A DNA stretch of 8,208 nt from Hyphomicrobiales bacterium (lineage in GTDB: Bacteria > Pseudomonadota > Alphaproteobacteria > Rhizobiales > Aestuariivirgaceae), in the NCBI GenBank assembly GCA_023266715.1, contig JAHFPK010000114.1, positions 1 through 8,208 of the forward strand, in the 5' to 3' direction. This document shows positions 1 through 5,581 of this stretch, in pieces. How positions within the stretch are numbered: the first letter of the stretch is position 1; every line of letters starts with the position of its first letter. The notes beneath the pieces are model-generated. The model made no database searches. It saw nothing but the letters and a program-made list of their open reading frames with translations, and was not told the origin of the DNA. Both the position numbers and the translations under genes were made by a program.

Positions 1-203
1 TTCTTTACGTCCAGCCCCTCGTGGCGGCTGTAGGCGGCATTCTTCTCTTGGACGAAAAGCTCAGCCTCACACTCGTCTCTGGTGGCATGCTGATCATAGC
101 GGGCGTAACCCTGGCCCAGTTTGGCCCACGGTTTCGGAAAAGCCCCATGCAGAAACGTGACTTGAACGACCACCAGTCTCAACTAAGGTCGGCCCCCTCA
201 TGA
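1..203 (+). CDS. DMT/EamA-family transporter, C-terminal fragment
   Basis: This is the last 66 codons of a gene that begins before the window. The reading frame is open from base 3 and stops with TGA at 201-203. The visible protein runs LYVQPLVAAVGGILLLDEKL, then a hydrophobic stretch (LVSGGMLIIAGVTLA), then a charged tail of about 30 residues. The pattern 'P..AA..G.LLL.E.L....V.G..LI.AG' is the typical last two helices of an EamA repeat in drug/metabolite (DMT) superfamily inner-membrane permeases. The substrate cannot be inferred from this fragment. Its stop overlaps the start of the next MFS gene (ATGA), so the two are probably co-transcribed and translationally coupled. The family is inferred from about 45 informative residues. 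A full-length view would be expected to show ten transmembrane helices. Confidence 0.75.
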   Translation, partial: LYVQPLVAAVGGILLLDEKLSLTLVSGGMLIIAGVTLAQFGPRFRKSPMQKRDLNDHQSQLRSAPS

Positions 204-1429
204 ACCCAGTAGATAAATCTCTTCCCTGGTATTTCACTCCCGCGGTCGTGATCGTCGCGGGTTGCCTCGTGGCCATGGTGAACTTTGGCGTGCGCTCCAG
301 CTTCGGCCTGTTCACCGCACCCATTTCGGAAGCCCACCAATGGCCCAGGGAAATCTTTTCGTTCGGCATAGCACTGCAAAATCTTCTCTGGGGAATTGCA
401 ACACCAGTGGCGGGTGCCCTGGCTGACCGCTATGGCTCGGCCCGCGTCCTCATGGTGGGAGCCGTGATCTATGCTCTTGGCACGCTAGGCATGGCCTTTG
501 CCGAAGCACCCCTGATGTTCCACTTGAGCGCCGGCATAATGATCGGCATTGGCGTTGCGATGTCATCATTCGGCATTGTCATGGCAGCACTTGGCCGCAT
601 CGTGCCGCCGCACAAACGCTCCTGGGCGTTTGGCATTGCAACAGCCTCAGGCTCACTCGGCCAATTCGTCTTTGCGCCCTTGGGCGGTGCCCTGATTTCC
701 GCCTATGGCTGGCAAACGGCCCTCATCATTCTTGCCGCCTCAACCCTTCTGATTCTGATTTTCTCACTGCCTCTCATGATACAAAACAGCAGTAGCAGCA
801 AACTCACGACGGGTGAGGCCGACCTCACCATGCGCCAGGCCATCTCAGGGGCGTTCGGCCACGGCTCCTATCTCATGCTCGTATCGGGCTTCTTTGTCTG
901 CGGCTTTCAGCTTGCATTCGTTACTGTGCACCTGCCGCCCTATCTGGCTGAACATGGCATCAGCAAAGAGTTCGCCGGGCTTGCCATGGGCGCAATCGGC
1001 CTGTTCAACGTAGTGGGTTCCTACACATCGGGAATACTTGGCGGCAAATTCCAGAAGCGTTTTCCCCTCAGCCTCATTTATATTCTGCGTTCCGTTGCCG
1101 TTACAGTCTTCATTCTTTCGCCAATCACACCGATCTCAACAATCATGTTCACTGCGGTCTTGGGGTTTCTCTGGTTATCAACCGTGCCCCTCACCATGGG
1201 ACTGATAACCGTGATGTTCGGCACGCGCTACATGGCAACGCTTTATGGCTTCGTGTTCCTCAGCCACCAGATCGGCTCCTTCTTCGGCGTCTGGCTGGGA
1301 GGCAGGCTTTACGACCAGTTTGGCACCTATGATCCCGTCTGGTGGATGGGGGTGGCCCTTGGCGTCTTTGCTGCAATTGTGCACCTGCCCATCCGGGAAG
1401 CGAAGGCCCCAAGCTTCGCTATGGCCTGA
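200..1429 (+). CDS. MFS permease, monocarboxylate/oxalate-transporter-like branch
   Basis: This 409-residue inner-membrane secondary transporter has 12 predicted helices, roughly at residues 13-37, 53-74, 82-103, 107-130, 142-165, 172-194, 222-245, 258-280, 290-310, 313-337, 344-368 and 378-397. A central cytoplasmic loop lies near 195-215 (NSSSSKLTTGEADLT). The loop between helices 2 and 3 carries the MFS signature GALADRYGSARVL (72-84, with D76 and R77). The helix 7 segment VTVHLPPYLAEHGIS (241-255) resembles MFS proteins related to OxlT and monocarboxylate carriers, so an organic anion or a small zwitterion is a reasonable substrate guess. The ATG overlaps the preceding stop (ATGA). No strong Shine-Dalgarno is visible, only AAGG about 12 bases upstream, which fits coupling. 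The next gene follows after 3 bases. It probably imports the substrate of the oxygenase encoded two genes downstream. Family certain, substrate unknown. Confidence 0.9.
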   Translation: MNPVDKSLPWYFTPAVVIVAGCLVAMVNFGVRSSFGLFTAPISEAHQWPREIFSFGIALQNLLWGIATPVAGALADRYGSARVLMVGAVIYALGTLGMAFAEAPLMFHLSAGIMIGIGVAMSSFGIVMAALGRIVPPHKRSWAFGIATASGSLGQFVFAPLGGALISAYGWQTALIILAASTLLILIFSLPLMIQNSSSSKLTTGEADLTMRQAISGAFGHGSYLMLVSGFFVCGFQLAFVTVHLPPYLAEHGISKEFAGLAMGAIGLFNVVGSYTSGILGGKFQKRFPLSLIYILRSVAVTVFILSPITPISTIMFTAVLGFLWLSTVPLTMGLITVMFGTRYMATLYGFVFLSHQIGSFFGVWLGGRLYDQFGTYDPVWWMGVALGVFAAIVHLPIREAKAPSFAMA

Positions 1430-1432
1430 GCC

Positions 1433-1804
1433 ATGCGCTGGCCCGGTCATCGCCTCGCCATCGGCTTGTTTCTAAGTGTGATCGTTCTGTGGATCGCCGT
1501 CATGGCCATCCTTATGCGGCAGGCCTCCCTGCCGCCTGAAGCATCAGGCCCAATGCTTGCCGTCTTCGAACCCGGCACACCCCCCGAAGCTATTTTCGCC
1601 AAGCTCACGATTGCTGGAGCAAGACCTATTCGTGAAACCGCCTTCGGCTTCATCTGGGTGGTGGCAGGCGATGAACCGGGCCTGGCGGGACGCCTCGCTG
1701 GCCAGGGGGCCATCGGGGCTTATCGCGAGCTTCCCCTGAACCCCACCATCGCCGGCTGTTTTGCCCTTGCCGACGCCAAAATTGCGGCATACACGGGGCC
1801 ATAA
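1433..1804 (+). CDS. Small membrane-anchored protein of unknown function
   Basis: This 123-residue protein is not one I recognise. Residues about 8-29 (GLFLSVIVLWIAVMAILM) form one hydrophobic helix after a short basic start (MRWPGHR), giving a likely N-in signal anchor with the rest outside the cytoplasm. The soluble part (about 35-123) alternates predicted strands and helices: MLAVFEPG, PEAIFAKLTIAGARPI, FGFIWVVAG, EPGLAGRLAGQGAIGAYRELP, then IAGCFALADAKI. This could be a small ferredoxin-like or ACT-like alpha/beta fold; that is inference from pattern only. One cysteine (C109) lies near the end. The gene starts 3 bases after the MFS stop and its TAA overlaps the oxygenase ATG (TAATG), so it is deeply embedded in the operon. 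It may be an accessory subunit of the transporter or a membrane partner of the oxygenase. Coding is supported by the coupled junctions and clean frame. Confidence 0.75.
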   Translation: MRWPGHRLAIGLFLSVIVLWIAVMAILMRQASLPPEASGPMLAVFEPGTPPEAIFAKLTIAGARPIRETAFGFIWVVAGDEPGLAGRLAGQGAIGAYRELPLNPTIAGCFALADAKIAAYTGP

Positions 1805-2925
1805 TGAATGCTTACGACGCGTTAGCCCAGCTCAAAGCCAATGTAGCCGTGCCTTTCAGTCAGGCACACGCGATGCCGAAGTCTGTTTATACCTCGGAAG
1901 ATTTCGCCGCCAGGGAAGTTGAACAGATTTTCAGCAAGGAGTGGTTTTGCGTAGGTCGGGCCAGCGGACTTTCCAAACCCGGCGATTATCTAACGCTTGA
2001 GTTAGCCAACCAGCCCATCATGGTCCTTCGTGATCGTGCGGGCAATCTGCGCGCCCAGTCCAATGTCTGCCTGCACCGCATGTCCATCCTTTTGAAAGAC
2101 AGCGGCAACACTGGAACCATCGTCTGCCCCTATCATGGCTGGAGCTATAATCTCGATGGCTCGCTGCGCGCCGCACCCGCTATGACCCGCAATGAGGGCT
2201 TCTGCAAAGATAACTACCGCTTGCCGCAAATCCGCTGCGAGGAATGGCTGGGCTGGGTCATGGTAACGCTCAATCCTGATGCACCTTCGCCGTACAAAAA
2301 ACTTGCCGATGTTAAGGACTTGATCGCCGACTATGGCATGGAAAATTATGTCGAGGATTTCCATGAGCAGTTCGTCTGGAACACGAACTGGAAAGTGCTG
2401 GCCGAGAATTTCATGGAGAGCTACCACCTCCCCGTCTGTCACGCGAAAACCATCGGCGGCCTGTCAAAGCTCGATGAAATGGTCTGCCCACCGGGCCTGG
2501 CCACCTTCAACTATCACACCATCCTGAAAGACGACACGCTGAAGATCGCGTTGGCGCACCCCTCCAATACGCGCATGCAGGGAGAACGCCGCCGGACAAC
2601 TTTCCTGCTGGCCATCTATCCCAGCCTGCTCATAACGCTGACGCCGGGATATTTCTGGTATCTCTCGCTACATCCCAAAGGCGCTGGACAAGTCCGCGTT
2701 TTTTTTGGTGGCGGCATGTCGCCGGATTTTGCCAATGACCCGGATGCGCAGGCCTATTTCAAGCAGCTCAAAGGCCTCCTCGATGACGTCAATGTTGAGG
2801 ACAAGGGTTGCACCGAAAGGGTTTATCGCGGCTTGTGTTCTGATATGGCCAAACCCGGCCACCTCTCCCATCTCGAGAGGCCCAATTTCGACTTCGCCAC
2901 CTATATCGCCTCAATGCTCAAATAA
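1804..2925 (+). CDS. Rieske non-heme iron oxygenase, alpha subunit (choline/carnitine/betaine-like branch)
   Basis: This 373-residue cytoplasmic terminal oxygenase has a Rieske domain binding a [2Fe-2S] cluster through C89-L-H91 and C108-P-Y-H111, with 16 residues between the pairs. The catalytic domain has the mononuclear iron motif NWKVLAENFMESYH (195-208) with H208 and H213. D333 in NVEDKG is the likely third, carboxylate ligand. The residue that bridges the Rieske and iron centres is Glu (E205) where naphthalene dioxygenase has Asp. Glu here is known for carnitine monooxygenase CntA and relatives. The C-terminal ERVYRGLCSD...PGHLSHLE pattern resembles glycine-betaine and stachydrine demethylases (GbcA, Stc2). 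These enzymes hydroxylate N-methyl groups using electrons from a separate reductase, which is absent here. The start overlaps the previous stop (TAATG), and the stop codon overlaps the opposing rpsD terminator. Family is certain; the N-methylated substrate is inferred. Confidence 0.93.
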   Translation: MNAYDALAQLKANVAVPFSQAHAMPKSVYTSEDFAAREVEQIFSKEWFCVGRASGLSKPGDYLTLELANQPIMVLRDRAGNLRAQSNVCLHRMSILLKDSGNTGTIVCPYHGWSYNLDGSLRAAPAMTRNEGFCKDNYRLPQIRCEEWLGWVMVTLNPDAPSPYKKLADVKDLIADYGMENYVEDFHEQFVWNTNWKVLAENFMESYHLPVCHAKTIGGLSKLDEMVCPPGLATFNYHTILKDDTLKIALAHPSNTRMQGERRRTTFLLAIYPSLLITLTPGYFWYLSLHPKGAGQVRVFFGGGMSPDFANDPDAQAYFKQLKGLLDDVNVEDKGCTERVYRGLCSDMAKPGHLSHLERPNFDFATYIASMLK

Positions 2926-2947
2926 AAAAGGCGGGACAAGGCCCGCC
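2924..2947 (-). terminator. Intrinsic terminator of rpsD
   Basis: Read on the minus strand, GGCGGG (2947-2942) pairs with CCCGCC (2935-2930) around a 6-base loop, followed at once by six T (2929-2924). It lies 27 bases past the rpsD stop. Read on the plus strand the stem is preceded by A6 and followed by GTCTCAAAC, so it is a poor terminator for the oxygenase gene. The U-tract overlaps the oxygenase stop codon (2923-2925). Confidence 0.85.
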
Positions 2948-2974
2948 GTCTCAAACTCAACAAACGCCAAACAG

Positions 2975-3592
2975 TTAACGCGAATAATATTCCACCACGA
3001 AGTGGGGTTCCATCTGAACTGGATATGGAACGTCAGCAAGAGCCGGCACACGCACCAGCTTCGCCGTCATCGCCTTGTGGTCAACTTCAACGTAGTCCGG
3101 AACATCGCGCTCGGCTAGCTGCACAGCTTCGAGCACAACAGCGAGCTCCTTGGACTTTGCTGTGAGCTCAAGGGAGTCGCCAGCCTTGATGCGCATGGAC
3201 GCGATGGTCACCCGGCGGCCATTCACCTTCACATGGCCGTGGCTCACAAACTGGCGTGCGGCAAACATGGTGGGAACGAACTTGGCGCGGTAGACGATTG
3301 CGTCCAGGCGGCGCTCCAACAGGCCGATTAGGTTCTCCGAAGTATCGCCCTTCATACGTGAGGCTTCCTCATAAACCTTCGAGAACTGGCGCTCGGAAAT
3401 ATTGGCGTAGTAGCCTTTCAGCTTCTGCTTGGCCTTCAGCTGAACGCCGAAGTCCGACATCTTGCCCTTGCGGCGCTGGCCATGCTGGCCGGGGCCATAT
3501 TCACGCTTGTTGACTGGGCTCTTGGGGCGGCCCCAGATATTCTCGCCCATGCGGCGGTCAATTTTGTGTTTAGCGGACTGGCGCTTTGTCAT
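2975..3592 (-). CDS. rpsD: 30S ribosomal protein S4 (uS4)
   Basis: This 205-residue primary 16S rRNA-binding protein nucleates assembly of the 30S body and contributes to decoding accuracy. The N-terminal S4 domain has MTKRQSAKHKIDRRMGENIW and the YGPGQHGQRRKGKMSDFG segment (32-49), followed by LKAKQKLKGYYANISERQF (52-70). The S4 RNA-binding fold spans about 94-155 (RRLDAIVYRAKF..., HGHVKVNGRRVTI at 118-130). The protein ends in EYYSR. Length matches alphaproteobacterial S4, and there is no Cys, so it is the zinc-free type. The start is supported by GGAGAA about 8 bases upstream. In enterobacteria rpsD sits in the alpha ribosomal operon; here it stands alone downstream of murI, with its own promoter and terminator, as in many Hyphomicrobiales. 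S4 is a known translational autoregulator in other bacteria, and the leader here has matching potential. Confidence 0.98.
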   Translation of the reverse strand: MTKRQSAKHKIDRRMGENIWGRPKSPVNKREYGPGQHGQRRKGKMSDFGVQLKAKQKLKGYYANISERQFSKVYEEASRMKGDTSENLIGLLERRLDAIVYRAKFVPTMFAARQFVSHGHVKVNGRRVTIASMRIKAGDSLELTAKSKELAVVLEAVQLAERDVPDYVEVDHKAMTAKLVRVPALADVPYPVQMEPHFVVEYYSR

Positions 3593-3670
3593 TTACGGTT
3601 CTCCATAACCATTAAGTTGGAACCTACCCTCCTCTTCTGGTCTCCCAGCCGACAGAACCCACAAGGGTTC
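3593..3670 (-). promoter_or_regulatory. Structured 5' leader of rpsD (possible S4 autoregulatory element)
   Basis: Two pairable elements are visible on the minus strand. The first is a perfect hairpin GAACCC-TTGT-GGGTTC (3670-3655). The second pairs GGTTC (3624-3620) with GAACC (3601-3597), across an 18-base loop. GAACC directly abuts or overlaps the Shine-Dalgarno GGAGAA (from 3604), so that stem would hide the ribosome binding site. All four arms share the GGTTC/GAACC core, so the first GAACCC could pair instead with GGTTC at 3624-3620 and free the Shine-Dalgarno. S4 represses its own translation in E. coli and Bacillus through leader RNA structures. Applying that here is inference. Confidence 0.45.
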
Positions 3671-3680
3671 ACGGGCAAGC

Positions 3681-3702
3681 AAAACGGGGCTTCTGGCCCC
3701 GT
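3681..3702 (-). terminator. Hairpin with short U-tract after murI (terminator, or first hairpin of the rpsD leader)
   Basis: On the minus strand ACGGGGC (3702-3696) pairs perfectly with GCCCCGT (3690-3684) around CAGAA, and is followed by TTTTG. It lies about 37 bases after the murI stop and fits a terminator for the trmJ-murI transcript. The T-run is only four, so termination may be partial. If the promoter at 3714-3742 is real, this hairpin lies at the very 5' end of the rpsD transcript. Confidence 0.65.
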
Positions 3703-3713
3703 CAGTGCGGCGG

Positions 3714-3742
3714 GTCATAGACTAAGCGCCTGACCCTGTCAA
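3714..3742 (-). promoter_or_regulatory. Probable sigma-70-type promoter of rpsD
   Basis: On the minus strand a perfect TTGACA (3742-3737) is followed after exactly 17 bases by TATGAC (3719-3714, four of six matches to TATAAT). Transcription would start near 3707, about 115 bases before the rpsD ATG. The -35 box overlaps the murI stop codon (3741-3739). The position explains how a ribosomal protein gene can be expressed independently of murI. Confidence 0.6.
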
Positions 3743-4557
3743 ACCGGCAAATCCACGAATTGGTGCCGCAGGAAGCCCATGGCGCCATAGGCGGTGAGTG
3801 ATTCTGAGGCGCTGCCCCTAGCCGAGGTCAAAAGCACCGTATCCCGCTCCGGCACGCTGGGCTGCGGACCGGCCAGTTTCAGGTCGGCCAGGACATCACT
3901 CACCCGGCGGGCGATGGCCGGTGCCGGATCAAGATAGTTCACCTCCCAGGGCGCCACCAACTTCATTTCCTCGATCAATAACGGATAATGGGTGCAGCCC
4001 AGCACCACCACATCGGTTTGCTTGCCGTCCCGCTTGCGAAATACCGGGGCGATCTCATCCCGAAGCTCATCCAGATCGGGGGCATGGCCCTTGAGTTTCT
4101 GCTCGGCGATTTCGGCCAGACGCTTGGCCCCATGCAAAATCACCTTGCAATGAAAGGCGTAGGTGTGAATGAGCGTATGGGTGTATTCGCGGCTCACTGT
4201 GCCGGGCGTGGCCAGCACACCAATGATATTTGATTTCGTTTGTGCCGCCGCAGGCTTGATTGCGGGGACTGTACCCACAAAAGGAATTTTGAATTTTTCC
4301 CTGAGCGCCACCATGGCAAGGGTGGAAGCCGTGTTGCAGGCGATCACCACAATATCAGGCTTGGATTCCTCAATCAGCGCCCCCACCACATGAACGATGC
4401 GAGCAACAAGTGCCTCTTCCTTCCAAGCGCCATAAGGAAAGCCTGCATTGTCCGCTGAGTAAATCAAATGCGCATCCGGCAATTGGGCACGAACACACGA
4501 AGCAACCGTCAATCCTCCCATGCCGGAATCAAACAAGAGAATTCGCGGTGCTGTCAT
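3739..4557 (-). CDS. murI: Glutamate racemase
   Basis: This 272-residue cytoplasmic, cofactor-independent enzyme interconverts L- and D-glutamate and supplies D-Glu for the peptidoglycan stem peptide. The catalytic elements are all present: FDSGMGGLTV (9-18, with D10 and S11), PYG at 41-43, ACNTAS with the first catalytic cysteine C74, and GCTHYPLL with the second catalytic cysteine C188 and H190. The LDP at 209-211 is also typical. Length is normal for the family. Its ATG overlaps the stop of trmJ (ATGA), so it is probably translated by coupling from a shared transcript. A hairpin with a short U-run follows about 37 bases after the stop. Nothing suggests a defect. The alternative, aspartate racemase, is unlikely given the GCTHYPLL and DSGMGG motifs. 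Confidence 0.97.
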   Translation of the reverse strand: MTAPRILLFDSGMGGLTVASCVRAQLPDAHLIYSADNAGFPYGAWKEEALVARIVHVVGALIEESKPDIVVIACNTASTLAMVALREKFKIPFVGTVPAIKPAAAQTKSNIIGVLATPGTVSREYTHTLIHTYAFHCKVILHGAKRLAEIAEQKLKGHAPDLDELRDEIAPVFRKRDGKQTDVVVLGCTHYPLLIEEMKLVAPWEVNYLDPAPAIARRVSDVLADLKLAGPQPSVPERDTVLLTSARGSASESLTAYGAMGFLRHQFVDLPV

Positions 4558-5411
4558 TCCTTTGGTTCCCTGCCCCGCAAGTGCGTGCGCGTGAGTGAGG
4601 AAACCATACCGCGTAGCGAGCGAATTTCCTGTTCGGTCAGTTCTGCCCGCACAAACATGTTGCGCAGATTCAACCGCATGGTTGGTCTCTTTTTTTCAGT
4701 TTTGAAAAACCCGGCGTCATCCAGCTCCCGCTCCAGATGATCAAAGAACCCGTAAAGCTCTTCCTTGGTCGCGGGCCGCGTATTCGGTGTCTGCAATCCA
4801 GGGCCACTTAAAGCCGCCAATTCCGGTGATTGTTGACCGAGAGTCTCCGCATGCTCCTTGAACCATTCATACCCCATCAGCAGAACCGCCTGGGCGATAT
4901 TGATGGAAGCAAAGGCCGGGTTCACCGGTGCCGTCACAATGATATCGGCAAGCGATATTTCATCATTGCTAAGGCCCCAGCGTTCGCGGCCAAAAAGCAG
5001 CGCGATCTTTTCGCCGCGCGCCACGCGGGCCCGCATGTCGTGGCCCGCCTGCTCCGGTGTGATCACTTCCTTGATCATGTCCCGGGGCCTGGCCGTGGTC
5101 GCATAAACATAATTCATATCGATAAGTGCCGCGGGCAAGTCATCGAAGATCCTTGCACCTTCAACAATCCAATGGGCGCCCGAGGATGCCGTTAGCGCCT
5201 TCTCATTTGGCCAGCCGTCGCGTGGTGCCACAAGTCTGAGTTCATGCAGCCCAAAATTCGCCATGGCCCGCGCCGCGGTTCCGATGTTCTCGCCAAGCTG
5301 CGGATGCGCCAGCACCACGAGGGGTGCCGGGCTCAGGATTTGATTCTGCGTTTTGTCCGTGCCTGCCATTACCCCCGAATTAGCTGACAGCGTCGGGTTT
5401 CGAAAGCGCAT
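4554..5411 (-). CDS. trmJ: tRNA 2'-O-methyltransferase, TrmJ type (SPOUT/TrmH superfamily)
   Basis: This enzyme transfers a methyl group from S-adenosylmethionine to the 2'-OH of a tRNA nucleotide (position 32 in characterised TrmJ). The SPOUT knot motifs are clear: ENIGTAARAMANFG (41-54, with N42 and R48), LLFGRERWGLSNDE (138-151) and APVNPAFASINIAQAV (161-176). A charged C-terminal extension of about 90 residues (from 195) is also typical of TrmJ and includes a helical stretch, YGFFDHLERELDDAGFF. The stop overlaps the murI ATG (ATGA). The start is uncertain. The ATG at 5411 gives 285 residues but lacks a good ribosome binding site, and the first 14 residues look unconserved. The ATG at 5369 (MAGTDKTQNQ) gives 271 residues, with a G-run just upstream at short spacing. 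Transcription presumably comes from the divergent region 5412-5581. Confidence 0.92.
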   Translation of the reverse strand: MRFRNPTLSANSGVMAGTDKTQNQILSPAPLVVLAHPQLGENIGTAARAMANFGLHELRLVAPRDGWPNEKALTASSGAHWIVEGARIFDDLPAALIDMNYVYATTARPRDMIKEVITPEQAGHDMRARVARGEKIALLFGRERWGLSNDEISLADIIVTAPVNPAFASINIAQAVLLMGYEWFKEHAETLGQQSPELAALSGPGLQTPNTRPATKEELYGFFDHLERELDDAGFFKTEKKRPTMRLNLRNMFVRAELTEQEIRSLRGMVSSLTRTHLRGREPKE

Positions 5412-5458
5412 TCATGGGTTCGGAAAAATTTCGCTGCCGCCCGCCTTTACGGGTTGCC

Positions 5459-5475
5459 TTATAATCATTCTAAAC
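5459..5475 (+). promoter_or_regulatory. Fur/Irr-like iron-responsive operator
   Basis: The bases TTATAATCATTCTAA (5459-5473) match the Fur 7-1-7 pattern TGATAATCATTATCA at 12 of 15 positions. Shifted by one base, the same stretch fits an Irr (ICE) box TTTAGAA-N3-TTCTAAA at 12 of 14 defined positions, with a perfect right half TTCTAAA (5468-5474). It lies about 35 bases upstream of the candidate -35 box of the iron-uptake pair and 48 bases upstream of the trmJ ATG. Irr and Fur belong to one superfamily, and the site alone does not decide which binds. Iron control of the downstream genes makes biological sense. Confidence 0.55.
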
Positions 5476-5509
5476 AATTGTATTTCATGCACTTTTGCAA
5501 AAAGTTTAG

Positions 5510-5538
5510 TTGACATCGCAAATGCAATATTTTATCCG
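5510..5538 (+). promoter_or_regulatory. Candidate promoter of the cupredoxin-FTR1 pair
   Basis: A perfect TTGACA (5510-5515) lies 67 bases before the start codon at 5582. At 16-17 bases spacing the -10 region is weak (TATCCG at 5533-5538, or TTATCC one base earlier). A better -10 (TATTTT at 5528-5533) sits too close to TTGACA. A poor -10 overlapped by a dyad would be consistent with a regulated promoter. The -35 is convincing; the exact -10 is not. Confidence 0.4.
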
Positions 5539-5554
5539 ACTGTTTTAGTCGGAT
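5534..5554 (+). promoter_or_regulatory. Perfect 8-bp inverted repeat: operator or 5'-UTR hairpin
   Basis: ATCCGACT (5534-5541) and AGTCGGAT (5547-5554) are exact reverse complements around GTTTT. The repeat overlaps the likely -10/transcription start area and precedes the ribosome binding site AGGAG (5572-5576, 5 bases before the ATG at 5582). It could be a repressor operator or an RNA stem in the leader. It is not followed by a U-tract, so it is not a typical terminator. A flanking pair AGTTTA (5503-5508) and TAAACT (5555-5560) forms a wider, weaker inverted repeat around it. Confidence 0.5.
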
Positions 5555-5581
5555 TAAACTAAGGATATCCCAGGAGTTAAT

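Noticed and set aside
2002..2442. A 146-residue open frame on the minus strand inside the oxygenase gene.
   Set aside because: It is fully antisense to the Rieske and iron-binding motifs, has no ribosome binding site and no recognisable family.
2930..2947. The GGCGGG/CCCGCC hairpin considered as terminator for the oxygenase operon.
   Set aside because: On the plus strand it is followed by GTCTCAAAC rather than a T-run, while the minus strand has six T directly after the stem, so it serves rpsD.
2705..3118. A 137-residue plus-strand frame spanning the end of the oxygenase gene and the end of rpsD.
   Set aside because: It crosses the rpsD terminator and runs antisense to a ribosomal protein gene; low-complexity Ser/Pro/Arg composition.
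3655..3670. GAACCC-ACAA-GGGTTC considered as part of a tRNA T-arm.
   Set aside because: The loop is four bases, not seven; there is no acceptor, D or anticodon arm around it and no CCA end.
5488..5499. TGCA-CTTT-TGCA as a regulator site.
   Set aside because: Only a 4-bp repeat in an AT-rich stretch, easily expected by chance; no known iron-regulator consensus matched.
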